A stretch of 64,000 nucleotides of DNA. Origin: an uncultured Bacteroidales bacterium. GTDB taxonomy: Bacteria > Bacteroidota > Bacteroidia > Bacteroidales > Paludibacteraceae. This document shows positions 18,320-28,800 of the stretch, one piece after another (position 1 is the stretch's first letter; each line of letters starts with the position of its first letter). The notes under the pieces are model-generated. The model had not been told where the DNA came from. It ran no database searches and saw only the letters and a program-made list of their open reading frames with translations. Position numbers and translations under genes: made by a program. The stretch covers positions 1 through 64,000 of the forward strand of contig CAMKDV010000012.1 of assembly GCA_946411385.1 (NCBI GenBank), in the 5' to 3' direction.

Positions 18320-19602
18320 GACTCTTGAGTAATTGGATGCCGTTTGGCATGAATAAATATGTATATAAGCAGCGCAAGCGAGATGGCACCTGCAGCAATC
18401 CAGAACATCCGGATGGCGGAGAAATCGTACTGAGCTACTTGCTTCACCACGCCGTCCTCCATCACGTCCACCATCACTTTTCTTCCCTCAATCAGGTAGC
18501 CGCTCAGTATGTCCTGCAATCCGGCTGCGGCGTAGGATGCCATACCTATCACGCCTGCTGTGGCTCCGGCGGCTTCTGCTGGGGCTATATCTACCGCCAT
18601 CAGGCCGCCCAGGAAACAAATCAGTACGCCTATGCTCAATCCGAACAGCACAACAATGATGCAGTCCAGCCAGTAGTAGCCTGCCGGTACGAAAAGAAAT
18701 GCCGTAAGTGCCAGCAGATTGATGGCTGAAGTGAGGAAAGCCATGAGCGTACGGTCGCCGTTGAACACTTTGTCGGATACGAGGCCTGAACCTACCGTAC
18801 CTACAATGCCGCATGCTGAACTGAGCATGAGCAGGAACGATGCACTCTCCACCGAATAGCCTTTCTCGGTCTGGAAGTAGAAGATACCCCAGCTGGTGAA
18901 CGCATAACGGGCTACATACATGAATGCCGACGCGAGAGCCAGTACCCAGATGATTGGCATCTTCAGTACTTCCAGCTGCTTCTTGCCGGTCTCTTTCAGG
19001 CGGTCTTGTGTGCTGCCAGGTTGCTCCTCCGCTGCCTGGAACGGTCGGAGCAGAGCAAAAATCAGAATCACACCAATCAATCCCATACCGGCTGCTCCAA
19101 GGAAGCCTGCCTGCCAGCCCAACGCCCCTACGATCAGGGCTGTCACGTAGAAGGTGATAGCCTCGCCCAGGTTGTGCGAGAGCGACCAGTAGCCGTACTT
19201 CGTGCCGAACCCGTCATTACCGAACCATCGCTTGAGCGAGATGATGGAGCAGGGTGCTCCCACCGACTGAAACCAGCCGTTGATAGCCCATAGTATGACA
19301 AACACGATGAACGGCACTTTCAGCGCCAGCACGGCATTGACGATGGCGCAGACCAGCAAGCCTGCTGACATGAAGTACCGCACATTGATGTGGTCGGCCA
19401 GAAAACCATTGAACAGTTTGCCTACGGCGTAGCCGAAAAACAAAGCGGAGCCTATGATGCCCAGTTCGGATTCCGTGAGGAAACCGTCGTCAATAATGCC
19501 TTTTTTCAACACACTGATGCTCAACCGGCATACATAAAACAATCCGTAGCCGATAGTTACCGCCCAGAATACTCCTTGGCGTGTACGTTGCTCTTTTGTC
19601 AT
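18316..19602 (-). CDS. Organophosphate:phosphate antiporter, GlpT/UhpT family (MFS)
   Basis: A 428-residue major-facilitator protein with 12 predicted helices. It carries features of the GlpT/UhpT group: YVCRLSISVLKKGI near the N-terminus and YVARYAFTSWGIFYF in the second half, each supplying one of the two substrate-phosphate arginines. Known members import glycerol-3-phosphate or hexose phosphates against phosphate. It overlaps both neighbours by 4 bp (ATGA), so stoichiometric co-translation with the phosphoesterase and EEP-SGNH protein is likely. Substrate identity is inferred only from family. Confidence 0.9.
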   Translation of the reverse strand: MTKEQRTRQGVFWAVTIGYGLFYVCRLSISVLKKGIIDDGFLTESELGIIGSALFFGYAVGKLFNGFLADHINVRYFMSAGLLVCAIVNAVLALKVPFIVFVILWAINGWFQSVGAPCSIISLKRWFGNDGFGTKYGYWSLSHNLGEAITFYVTALIVGALGWQAGFLGAAGMGLIGVILIFALLRPFQAAEEQPGSTQDRLKETGKKQLEVLKMPIIWVLALASAFMYVARYAFTSWGIFYFQTEKGYSVESASFLLMLSSACGIVGTVGSGLVSDKVFNGDRTLMAFLTSAINLLALTAFLFVPAGYYWLDCIIVVLFGLSIGVLICFLGGLMAVDIAPAEAAGATAGVIGMASYAAAGLQDILSGYLIEGRKVMVDVMEDGVVKQVAQYDFSAIRMFWIAAGAISLALLIYIFIHAKRHPITQES

Positions 19603-21983
19603 AATATGTTTCCTAATACATCGTAACGGATGCCGTTACGGATGATTACAAGTTGTCCGTTTATTATACCTTTTATCGTCTGATTCCGGTCAATCGTGGG
19701 CGTCACCACGGCATCATCGTCGCCCGATGATAGCGTAGCGCGTACCGTCAGATCGTCGATAGCCAGGGCATGATCGTCGCCTTGCTCGTCGTTGTCTTCC
19801 CAGCGCAGCAGTACCACTTCGCCCGGATTGATCGTCACGGGCAACGTACCGCTCACCATAGCCTGGTTGGCGGGATCTTCACCGTCCACTTCTACGCGCG
19901 CAGCTATATCGGCGGTGCACAGTAGCGGGGTAGGCGATACGAAATCCAGACCGGCAAAAGTTCGTGTGCGTATCTCGCCCAGGTATTTCCTCCTGTCGCG
20001 CAAGTCGCGCAAGCTGTTCTGCGAGGTAAGCACCACATACGAGAACAGCAGCGTATCCACCTGGGTAGCCGAACTGCCTATGCGCCACACTTTGCCCATA
20101 TAGCTGATGTCCAGCGATGTGATCTTCTTGCCCGTATTGTTCTCAATCAGCACGCCGTACATGATGCTCCTGTTGGATGCATCGTTCAGCGATCCGAGCG
20201 AGCGTTGGGTGGAGTTCTTCGATTTTACGGCGGGATTACCGTTACCGAAGTTGTAGAAGCCCGATGCACTATGCGAGCCGTTGCCTATGCGGAACCAGTT
20301 GAATGTCTCCCAATCGGGTGTGTTGATGCCGCTGGGCAGTACGTTCTTCGAGGTGCAGGCGTACCAGCCTTCGGGGTAATGCCCCTGAACGAAGGTGCCT
20401 TTGGCAAGCGATGTGCTGTGCTGGTTGGGGTACTCGATCAGGTTGAAAGGCTGCTCGTATACCCATTGCTCATCAGCATCTTGCGTGAACGAAGCCACCA
20501 TCATGTTCCTTAGTACGGGTTGGGTGGATGTGGTGCCGAAGCGATCGGTATATTCCACCACAAACTCGGCATTCGGATCTTGCGGCTCGTAGTAGAACAG
20601 ATGGCTCGTGGCTCCGGCTCCGGGGTTCTTGCTGGCTATCGTGCCGCCGTCGCTACCCGGGTAGTTGGGGCGTGTGTCGCCCTCGTCCAGCATCACGTCA
20701 TAGATCTTCGGGTCAATCCCCGTGAACTGACGCATCACATGTTTCTCGCCGTTCTCGTAGATGCTGATCACGCTCTTGCTGTCGTAGCCCCACACGTTAG
20801 CCAGCACGCAGTTGGTCTTGCTGTTGCCGGCGTCGATGCTATTAACGGGGAAAGTACGCATCTGGTAATCTTTGTCATAGCCGGTGGCTTTGTAGTACCA
20901 GTTGGTGTAGCCTTTCTGTCCGCCGGTCTCGTATACCATGTAGCCGTTAGGCGAACCGTCGGAGCACCAATGGCTGCACCAGAACGCTCCTTCCGCTGCG
21001 GCTATCGTGTGCTCTATCAGTCGCCCGGAATGTTCGCTCACAATGTTGGTATGCGTGTGGCCGGACAGCAGATGTTGGACTACCGCACCTTTGTTCACCC
21101 ATTGCTTCATGTTGGCCAGTACGCCCGTCATGCTGCGCGTAGGTATATGGAAGGCTACCACTATCGGCGTGCCGTTCTCCACCAGCGCCAGGTCTTGCTG
21201 CAGCCAGTCTTGCTGCTCGGGTGTCAGACCGCAGTTGTAGTTCTTGCTGCCGTTATGGCCCGTGTAGAGCACGTTGTCCAGTACCACATAGTGTACCGCA
21301 CCGATGTTGAACGAGTAGTACGTTGGCCCGAACACCTTGGTGAACTTGTCATCGGCAACGGAGTCCTGTGCCGCCTCCGAACCTTGGTCGGTAGCCTGAC
21401 AGTTGTGGTCGTGGTTGCCGATGGTCATGAACGAGGGAAAACCCATCGCCTCGAAGTACTCTTTCTGCAAGGTGTGGGCGTCATACCAGTCCCACACTAT
21501 ATCGCCCACGCATAGGCCGTAGAACTTGGTCCCTTCGGGGTAGGTGGCTTTCAGTCGCAGCACATCTTCCACCGTCTCCGCGCGGAAACGATGGTCATCG
21601 TAGCCGTTCAGTACCTGCGGGTCGCCGAACACGAGCAGTACGTGCGTCGAGTCGGCTTTGCCGCCGTCAGCTTGCCGGTGCAGAGTGAAGTTGTACGGCT
21701 GCTCGCCGTTCACACGTTGGTACATCAGCGGCGAGCCGTTGGCATCCAACGGTATGTCGTAGCCCGTAGGTACGCTTACGAACACAAACTCTGCATTGTC
21801 CCGCATAGGCATCTCGTAGGCGCCGTTGGCATCGGTCAGTACTACCGATACGCCATCGCTCACCTCTACGCCTGCTATCGGAGCGCCTGTATCGCTCGTC
21901 ACACTGCCCGTGAGCAGCCCATCGCCAAAAGCGAGGCCGCTCACCAGCAATGCACCAAGCAGTATATTCAGTTTCTTTTTCAT
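19599..21983 (-). CDS. Secreted calcineurin-like phosphoesterase with MetallophosN/C-type domains
   Basis: A 794-residue protein: signal peptide (1-20), an N-terminal carboxypeptidase-regulatory-like beta domain (22-100), a metallophosphoesterase core and a C-terminal beta domain. Metal-site motifs are GDPQ (120-123, Q replacing the usual H), VGD (159-161), GNHD (189-192), AFHIP and SGHTHTN. The DPQ variant is usual for this Bacteroidetes family. The last residues (NGQLVIIRNGIRYDVLG) form a short tail shared with other secreted proteins here. It overlaps the antiporter gene by 4 bp. It likely cleaves a phosphate ester outside the inner membrane. Confidence 0.9.
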   Translation of the reverse strand: MKKKLNILLGALLVSGLAFGDGLLTGSVTSDTGAPIAGVEVSDGVSVVLTDANGAYEMPMRDNAEFVFVSVPTGYDIPLDANGSPLMYQRVNGEQPYNFTLHRQADGGKADSTHVLLVFGDPQVLNGYDDHRFRAETVEDVLRLKATYPEGTKFYGLCVGDIVWDWYDAHTLQKEYFEAMGFPSFMTIGNHDHNCQATDQGSEAAQDSVADDKFTKVFGPTYYSFNIGAVHYVVLDNVLYTGHNGSKNYNCGLTPEQQDWLQQDLALVENGTPIVVAFHIPTRSMTGVLANMKQWVNKGAVVQHLLSGHTHTNIVSEHSGRLIEHTIAAAEGAFWCSHWCSDGSPNGYMVYETGGQKGYTNWYYKATGYDKDYQMRTFPVNSIDAGNSKTNCVLANVWGYDSKSVISIYENGEKHVMRQFTGIDPKIYDVMLDEGDTRPNYPGSDGGTIASKNPGAGATSHLFYYEPQDPNAEFVVEYTDRFGTTSTQPVLRNMMVASFTQDADEQWVYEQPFNLIEYPNQHSTSLAKGTFVQGHYPEGWYACTSKNVLPSGINTPDWETFNWFRIGNGSHSASGFYNFGNGNPAVKSKNSTQRSLGSLNDASNRSIMYGVLIENNTGKKITSLDISYMGKVWRIGSSATQVDTLLFSYVVLTSQNSLRDLRDRRKYLGEIRTRTFAGLDFVSPTPLLCTADIAARVEVDGEDPANQAMVSGTLPVTINPGEVVLLRWEDNDEQGDDHALAIDDLTVRATLSSGDDDAVVTPTIDRNQTIKGIINGQLVIIRNGIRYDVLGNIL

Positions 21984-21989
21984 GAATGG

Positions 21990-24188
21990 TTATTTCACAA
22001 TCACGTTCGTGACATTACGTTTGTTGCCGCTGCGTACTTCCACGATATACTGTCCGTGAGGCAGCAGTCCGCCTGCTGTGATAGCCGTCACGTTGTCGTG
22101 CGAGAAGATCATACGGCCGTCCGTCGTGTACATGTTCACGGTGTACTGCTCCTCGCTGCAGCGGATATAGATGTTGTCGCTGACCAGGGTAGGATAAACC
22201 ATGGCGTCCAGCGTAGTCATCTCCAGTGCCTCTTCCGGATCAGCCGGCTTCACGTTGATAGCCATGTAGCGTACCGTACGCGGGTTGGAGCGAATGGAGC
22301 GGTGGTGACCATGACCTTCTTGCATATCGTCGTACTCGTAGTAGGTGATGTCACCCGGCAGAGCGATGCTATCCACAGCCAGCACACCCGCGTAGCGCGG
22401 AGTCTCGCTATCGAAGGTGCCGCTGATGTTCGTGCCGTCGAAGTTCACGTCGCCCGATGCACCCAGCGGGAACATCGTCACTTGTCCCTGCGGATTGGCT
22501 ATGGCTATCGTAGCTGCATACGGCTCGCCTACCGTGAAGTACGGCAGGTTGTTCGGATTGATCTCCGGCATCGAATATTTCACGAGCAGAGACGAAGAGA
22601 ATATGCCTTTGTAATCCTTGCCATATTTGTTGGCCGATCCGTCGTTCTCGGGGCAATATACGTTCAGAAGGGTATAATTGGCCTTTCGGCTTGCCCAGTT
22701 GGTAGGAGCGTACAGGTCTGTCCAGCTGTCGAAGATATTGTCGGGGCAGGTATACGGTACATTGTCGCGTACGTTGCATTCCATCAGCAGGTACAGGCTC
22801 TTCTTGTCGGGACTAAGGGCTACATCCATGCCGTCCTCGTATTGCGGTCCGCCCGGACGGATGGCGTTGGCCAGCTTGCCGTCGCGCGTCAGGGTGATCA
22901 GGTAGCAGTCATGACCGCCGTTCGTATTGTGTTGTATCCACTGGTGGTCGGCTGTCTCCACGCCCGAGTTCTTGCCTGGAAGCAAGGTGCGCTCTTCGGC
23001 ATCCAGACGGCTGCCGCCATAACGGCCTGTACACATACCCGTCAGGTACCATACACCTTCGTCCGTGCAGCGTAGCGCGTAGCATACGGCATCCGAACCG
23101 CTGTCGCCGTTGCTGTAACCCCAGTCGTAGAACCATTTGAAGTCGCCGTTCAGGTTGAACGAGAATACGGCCGTGTGGTCGTAAGCCGAACCGAAAGCAT
23201 AGCCGTTGTTGAATACGTCTGCCAGGTCGTCGATGCGCAGGTCGCCGCTGTGGTGGTTCAGAGCCAATGCTACTTCACCTATCGGGCTCACGGCCACGCC
23301 GGCAGCTGCATCACTCTCGTCACCTTCTATCATGTGGTACCAGCGTTCGTTGCCTTGGCCGTCCATAGCCAGAAGGAAAGCGTTGTTCACCGTGCAGCTT
23401 ACCGGTGTGCCGGCAAGCGTCGTGCTGCCGTTCAGCGTCGAGGCTATGTAGATGTTGTCCTGTGTGTCCACGGCTACGTACGGACGTCCGTATACCGATG
23501 CACCTTCGTCGTTGCGGAACTTGTACCATATGGTGTTGATGTTCTCGTCTAACTTAATCACGAACAGCTGTGCCGTGTTCTGGAAGTCACCTTCCGGCTC
23601 ACCGCCTCCCACGAACGTAGCATCGCCGTCCAGTATGCCGGTCACGATCACGTTGTTCTGCGAGTCGATGGCTACACCGCCTGCTTTCGCGCCCAATGCA
23701 GGTATCTGCATTGCGCTCAGGGCATTGCCTGACGGTCCCAGCTTGAGCAGGTAGATGGCTGCTTCACCCATGTTGCTGTCGTCCAGGTACATGTTGTTGC
23801 TGCCTACGCGGATAGAGCCTGTGAAGGCTCCTACTACATAGATGTCGCCGTTCTTGTCCACAGCTATGTCGGCTATGTTCGAACTGCCGGTATTGGTCAC
23901 CATGTATGTCCATTGTACCACTTTGGCGGGGCTCATCTTTACGATCACGGCATCGCCTTTGTCCTGTGAACTCTGGCTTACCAGCGTCGTGGACTCCACG
24001 CTCACTCTATCGCCGCCGAACACGGCTGCCACGTAGATGTCACCGTTCTGGTCCACCGCCATGCGCTGCGGAGCTATCTGGCTGCCGCTGATGTTCGAAC
24101 CCCAATAGGAGTACCAGTCCATACTGCGCTGCCCGAAAGCAACGACACTCAGGCATACAAAGATGCCACAAAGGAAAGTTTTTTTCAT
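21990..24188 (-). CDS. Secreted beta-propeller (SBBP-type) protein with type IX secretion C-terminal domain
   Basis: A 732-residue protein with a signal peptide ending at AFGQ. Residues about 30-400 hold repeated blades with the pattern AVDxxGDIYVxGxF (IAVDKNGDIYVVGAFTG, VAIDSQNNVIVTG, VAVDTQDNIYIAST). The last 75 residues fit a type A type IX CTD: VYPTLVSDNIYI, NMYTTDGRMIF, LPHGQYIVEVRSG and a final VTNVIVK. It should therefore be exported across the outer membrane and anchored or released. It lies 6 bp from the phosphoesterase gene. Probably a surface ligand-binding or scaffold protein; no enzyme motif seen. Confidence 0.87.
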   Translation of the reverse strand: MKKTFLCGIFVCLSVVAFGQRSMDWYSYWGSNISGSQIAPQRMAVDQNGDIYVAAVFGGDRVSVESTTLVSQSSQDKGDAVIVKMSPAKVVQWTYMVTNTGSSNIADIAVDKNGDIYVVGAFTGSIRVGSNNMYLDDSNMGEAAIYLLKLGPSGNALSAMQIPALGAKAGGVAIDSQNNVIVTGILDGDATFVGGGEPEGDFQNTAQLFVIKLDENINTIWYKFRNDEGASVYGRPYVAVDTQDNIYIASTLNGSTTLAGTPVSCTVNNAFLLAMDGQGNERWYHMIEGDESDAAAGVAVSPIGEVALALNHHSGDLRIDDLADVFNNGYAFGSAYDHTAVFSFNLNGDFKWFYDWGYSNGDSGSDAVCYALRCTDEGVWYLTGMCTGRYGGSRLDAEERTLLPGKNSGVETADHQWIQHNTNGGHDCYLITLTRDGKLANAIRPGGPQYEDGMDVALSPDKKSLYLLMECNVRDNVPYTCPDNIFDSWTDLYAPTNWASRKANYTLLNVYCPENDGSANKYGKDYKGIFSSSLLVKYSMPEINPNNLPYFTVGEPYAATIAIANPQGQVTMFPLGASGDVNFDGTNISGTFDSETPRYAGVLAVDSIALPGDITYYEYDDMQEGHGHHRSIRSNPRTVRYMAINVKPADPEEALEMTTLDAMVYPTLVSDNIYIRCSEEQYTVNMYTTDGRMIFSHDNVTAITAGGLLPHGQYIVEVRSGNKRNVTNVIVK

Positions 24189-24227
24189 GATAGTATTGTT
24201 TTGTTTTGTTTGTAGTCTTTTTTTTTA

Positions 24228-24275
24228 CTAGTCGTCTAGATTTCTAGATGCCTAGTCGTCTAGTCGCCTAGTATC
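24228..24275. repeat. Octanucleotide repeat tract CTAGnnnn, six copies
   Basis: CTAG recurs at 24228, 24236, 24244, 24252, 24260 and 24268, exactly 8 bp apart. The last unit contains the TAG stop codon of the SusD gene (minus strand). Confidence 0.9.
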
Positions 24276-25791
24276 CCTGATTCTGCCCTAATCCCGGGTT
24301 GAGGAATACCTCGTCGTAGGGTATGGGCAGCAATACTTCGTATGCGCGGAAGTTGGTGTACTTGCCTCCGGCGTTCGGTTCGTCTATGCTGCGCATGTAT
24401 TGCTCGAAGTCTGCGGCCTTCGGATAGAGCCTCATCAGGTCAAACCAGCGATGGTTCTCAAAGCACAGTTCTACGCGCCGTTCGTGGAAGATAGCATCAC
24501 GAAGCGTGGGGTAGGCGGTGGAATATGCGCTGTTCGCTATGGAGGTAGTGTAATCAAATACCGTGGAGTTCGGACGCTGGCGTACTTTGTCCAAGTAGGC
24601 GATAGCTTTCGCCGAGCTGTTGCCTTCTACTCGCTCGTAGGCTTCGGCCAGCATCAAGTAGACGTCCGCAAAGCGGATCTCAAACCATAGGTTGCCCCCA
24701 TAACCGGCTGACGAACTCAGGTCCACATATTTCTTTGTGTAATAGGTGCCGTCGGTATACTTGCGCATGGCGGTAGCTACGCGGCGGTCGGTCGAGGGGA
24801 AGCCGTTGGTGTTCTTGTCCTCAAATTCGTTGTACAGGTTCACCTGTCCCAGGTTCCATCCGCGGCCTACGGCTGCCGAGGTCAGGTCTTTTGCGCCGCT
24901 CGGCTGGAAATAGGTGGCGAAATTCGAGTGCTCTGCCTCGTTGGCTATGTACATGATGGGGAAGATCACCTCCGCATCCGTCTGTCCGGAGATGGTGAAC
25001 AGCTTGCTGTACGCCAGTCCCAGGTCGCCATAGCCGCTCAGCGTCACGGCTTTCTCCAGATAGGTGATGGCATCGTTGTAGGCTGCCGGATGGTCCAGCG
25101 TGGCGGCATACTGCAGGTAGACGCGTCCCAGTAGCGCGCAGGCTGCCGTGCGCGAAGCATGACCGAACTCAGCGCCTGTGCAGGTCTTGGGCAGCCACTC
25201 GTTGTCGCTGATGGCTTTCAAGTCATCGATGATGAACAGATAGACCTCCTCTTGCGGCGAACGCGTCACGGTGGTTGCTTCCTTGCCGTTGGCCATCGAG
25301 TGGCGCATGATCGTCACGGGTCCCCATAGGCGTACCAGGTAGAAGTGGCTCAATGCCCTAAGGAACATTGCCTCACCGCGGATGCGATTCCTCAGCTCGT
25401 CCGACATCTTCACGTCATCCACATGCTCTATCACCAGGTTGGCTCTGTGGATGCAGAAGTAGAACGAGTTGTATATCTCCGCTACGATCGTGTTGCTGCT
25501 GCTCACGGTGTGGTTCACAAAGTTGTAGTACAATCCGCCCGAGGAGCCCACATCGTTCGTCGAGGCGTTATCTGACTTCATCTCTGTCACGAAGAACATC
25601 TTGTCGTACGCGCCGCGAAGCGAGGCATAGCCGGCGCTCAGCAGACCTTGCATGTCGGCCGAGTCGCGGTAGAACTTCGTGTCCTCAAATGCATCCGGGT
25701 CTTTCAGGTCCAGAAATTTGTTGTCCTTGCACGAGCTAAACATCGCCACGCTCATCACCGCCATTGCTAAATATATAATGTTTCTTTTCAT
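24268..25791 (-). CDS. SusD/RagB-family outer-membrane lipoprotein
   Basis: A 507-residue lipoprotein; the lipobox is MFSSC with the signal peptide starting MKRNIIYLAM (start at 25791; one 9 bp upstream is possible). Typical SusD features follow: helical TPR-like region with RGEAMFLRALSHFYLVRLWG, SPQEEVYLFIIDDL, and the C-terminal FHERRVELCFENHRWFDLMR and LLPIPYDEVFLNPGLGQNQGY. SusD partners cap SusC barrels and bind the ligand. Here the operon carries phosphoesterases rather than glycosidases. Confidence 0.96.
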   Translation of the reverse strand: MKRNIIYLAMAVMSVAMFSSCKDNKFLDLKDPDAFEDTKFYRDSADMQGLLSAGYASLRGAYDKMFFVTEMKSDNASTNDVGSSGGLYYNFVNHTVSSSNTIVAEIYNSFYFCIHRANLVIEHVDDVKMSDELRNRIRGEAMFLRALSHFYLVRLWGPVTIMRHSMANGKEATTVTRSPQEEVYLFIIDDLKAISDNEWLPKTCTGAEFGHASRTAACALLGRVYLQYAATLDHPAAYNDAITYLEKAVTLSGYGDLGLAYSKLFTISGQTDAEVIFPIMYIANEAEHSNFATYFQPSGAKDLTSAAVGRGWNLGQVNLYNEFEDKNTNGFPSTDRRVATAMRKYTDGTYYTKKYVDLSSSAGYGGNLWFEIRFADVYLMLAEAYERVEGNSSAKAIAYLDKVRQRPNSTVFDYTTSIANSAYSTAYPTLRDAIFHERRVELCFENHRWFDLMRLYPKAADFEQYMRSIDEPNAGGKYTNFRAYEVLLPIPYDEVFLNPGLGQNQGY

Positions 25792-25800
25792 AACTTTCAA

Positions 25801-25864
25801 CTTAATTCTTAATTCTTAGCCCTAAAGGGCACGATTATTTCGTAATTTTTAATTTTTAATTCTC
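25801..25864. repeat. AT-rich heptamer repeats (TTAATTC / TTTTTAA) between susD and susC genes
   Basis: TTAATTC-TTAATTC at 25803-25817 and AATTTTT-AATTTTT-AATTC at about 25845-25863, with 7-bp period. A related tract lies at 44672-44705. An inverted GCCCTAAAGGGC lies between the two parts. Confidence 0.6.
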
Positions 25865-25865
25865 C

Positions 25866-28800
25866 TTAAAAAGTAAGTTTCACTCCTCCGCTAAACGACC
25901 TTGCCAGCGGGTAGGTGCCGAAGTCCAGACCCGGAGCCGTGTTCGAGGCGTTGTAGTCCACGTCGGGGTTGTAGCCCGTATATTTCGTTGCCGTGAACAC
26001 GTTGTCCACCGAGAAGTACAGGTAGAGCCTGTCCAGATGGATGGCTTTGAAGGCTTTGTTGTCGGGTATCGTGTAGCCCAATGTGAGGTTCGTCAGTCTG
26101 AGGAACGAAGCGTCCTCTACAAAGTAGGTCGAGAACTTTGTGTTCAGGTTCTTCTGGCTGCGGTTGGCGCGGAACATCATGTCGTCGTTCACCTCGTAGG
26201 GCAGGGTATATTCGCCTTGGTAGCGGTTCAGCGCCACCTTCATCGTGTTCACGCCGCCCTCGTTGTTGCAGATGTAGTAGCGCGAGAAGTTGATCACGCT
26301 GTTGCCGTACTGTCCGTCGAACGAGGCGCTCAGCGTCAGTCCTTTCCACGACAGCGTCGTGTTGAAGCCGTAGGAGAATTTCGGATAGTTGTTGCCTATG
26401 ATGTCGCGGTCATCTTCGGTGATCTTGCCGTCGCCGTTCACGTCGCGCCATTTCACGTCACCTACGTATACGTTTGCATAGTCGGCCACCGGCGGTCCCA
26501 GCAGCGTGTAGCCTTCCTCGCCTTGGTGCTTGGCATCCTCGCAGATGTTGGCGTAGTCGTCTACTGTGATCAGTCCCTCGCTCACCATGCCGTAGTACGA
26601 ACCGATAGGTGCGCCGTTGCGGGTGATATGTGTGATCTGCTGACGCTGGCCTTTGATCAGTATATCATCTTCCAGTCCGTTCACTACGTTGCGGTTGAGC
26701 GATATGTTCAATCCTAAGTTCCAACGGAAGTCGCCTACCTTCACCAGCGCCGCATCGGCTTGCAGGTCAAAACCTTGGTTGATCACCTCGCCGTTCTTCA
26801 GGTTAGTCCACATGCTCGTGGCGCCCAAGATGGCGGAGGTCGTGTTCTGGTACAGCAGGTCGGTCGTGCGGCTGTAGTAGTAGTTGGCGCTCATCGTCAG
26901 CCTGCCTGAGGCAAATGTCAGGTCCGTACCGATGTTCACCTGCGAGGTCTTCTCCCAGCCCAGGTTCTTGTCTACCGTCGTAGGGTAGTAGGTCACTACC
27001 GTGCCGGCGGGGTCGCCAAACACGTACGAGCCGGTCTTTATCTGGGCTATATGGCGGTAGTTGCTGATGTTGTTGTTGCCCGATATGCCCCACGATGCAC
27101 GCAGCTTAGCGGTAAAATATTCCTGGATATGTTCTGCCCAATGTTCGTTGGTGATGTTCCATCCGGCGCTTACCGAGGGGAACAGACCCCATCGGTTGTC
27201 TGCGCCAAAGCGGCTGCAGCCGTCACCGCGCAGCGTTACCGACAAGGTGTAGCGGTGGTCGTAGGTGTACATCGCTCGGGCAAACACCGACATCAGCGAC
27301 CAGGCTATCTTGTCCGTATTCACTTTCGTGCCGTTCTCGTCCGTTTCCGTGGGCTGTGCCGCACTCAGCTCCGTGATGCGGTCGTCTATCAGCGCGCCGG
27401 TCACCGAGTAGGCGTCCAGATTATTGTAGTTCTTTTTCTGCATCGAGTAGCCCGCTACGGCGCTCACCGTGTGCTTGTCTTGGAAGGTCTTGTCGTAGTT
27501 AACCGTGGCTTCCAGCAGCCAGTCGGTATTGAAGTCGCGATAGTCCTTGGCTACCACCAGCTCGTTGTTGATATCGCCCGGAGCATAGTTGCTCTGCCCG
27601 AGCCATGACGGACGGTACAGGTTGTATATCTGGTCGGCTATCTGTACACCCATGTTCAGCTTGGCGTACAGTCCGTCGTACAGCCTGTAGCGCAAGTTGG
27701 CGTTCAGCGATGCACGCATCTTCGTGTAATATTCTTGCCTGCCGTTGGCCAGAGCTATCGGGTTCTCCCCGCCGAAGCACTGGTAGGTGTTGGCGCCGTT
27801 CTTGTAGCTCCATCCTACGGCGTACGATCCGTCCTCGTTGTAGGCGGGGTAGGTGGGTGGCATGCCCAGGGCGTTCAGTATCACGCCGTCGTTGAACGCC
27901 AGACCGTCCGTCCGTACGACGCGCTCTTTCACGTAGTACATGTTGCTGTTCACGCCTATGCTGAACCGGTCGGTCACGTCAATGTCCATGTTCAGACGCG
28001 TCGTCACGCGCTTGTGGTTGCTCGGCCTGACGATACCATCCTGATCCAGATAGCCTACCGAGAACATGTATTTGAATTTGTCTTTCCCGCCGCTCACGGA
28101 GAAGTTCACTTTGTGCATCGGAGCGTTGCCGAAAAGCAGGTCTTGCCAGTCGGTGTCGTACGGCGTGTCCATGATGTCCGGACATAGCAGCATCGACGAT
28201 GAGGCGCCGTTCGTGGCCCTTACCTCGTTGTTGTCCTCGCGCGAGTGCTGCCAGTTGACGGCATCATCCGTGCCGTAGATGCTCGGGTTGTTCCTCAGGT
28301 GGTCGAAATAGGCATTGTTGTAGCCGTCCTGATGCAGCTGGCGGAACTCTGCAGCGTTCATCATCTGTATCTTCTTCTGCAACTGCTGCATCGAGAACTG
28401 GTAGTCTACCTGTACCCTGGGCTTGCCCGCTGCGCCGTGCTTCGTCGTGATCAGTATAACGCCGCCACCGGCACGCGAACCGTAGATAGCTGCCGAGGCT
28501 GCATCTTTCAGCACCTCTATCGATTCTACGTCCGAAGGGTTGATAAATACGTCTTTCGATGCCGGAAAACCGTCCACCACGTATAGTGGCTCCACGCCGC
28601 CGTATACCGAGTTCACGCCTCTGATGTGTATCGTCGTTCCCGATCCGGGTGCGCCGCTCGTCTGCTTGATCTCTACGCCCGGGGTGTGACCTATCAAGGA
28701 TTGCTCCAGCGTGGATGACGACATGTTCATCTCGTCCGTCTTCACCGAGGCAATAGCGCCCGTCATGTCGCTCTTGCGTATCGTGCCGTAGCCTATCACT

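Noticed and set aside
21591..23075. 494-residue plus-strand frame opposite the phosphoesterase and propeller genes
   Set aside because: Shadow of two strongly supported minus-strand genes; composition rich in Val/Arg/His/Tyr typical of antisense frames in this genome.
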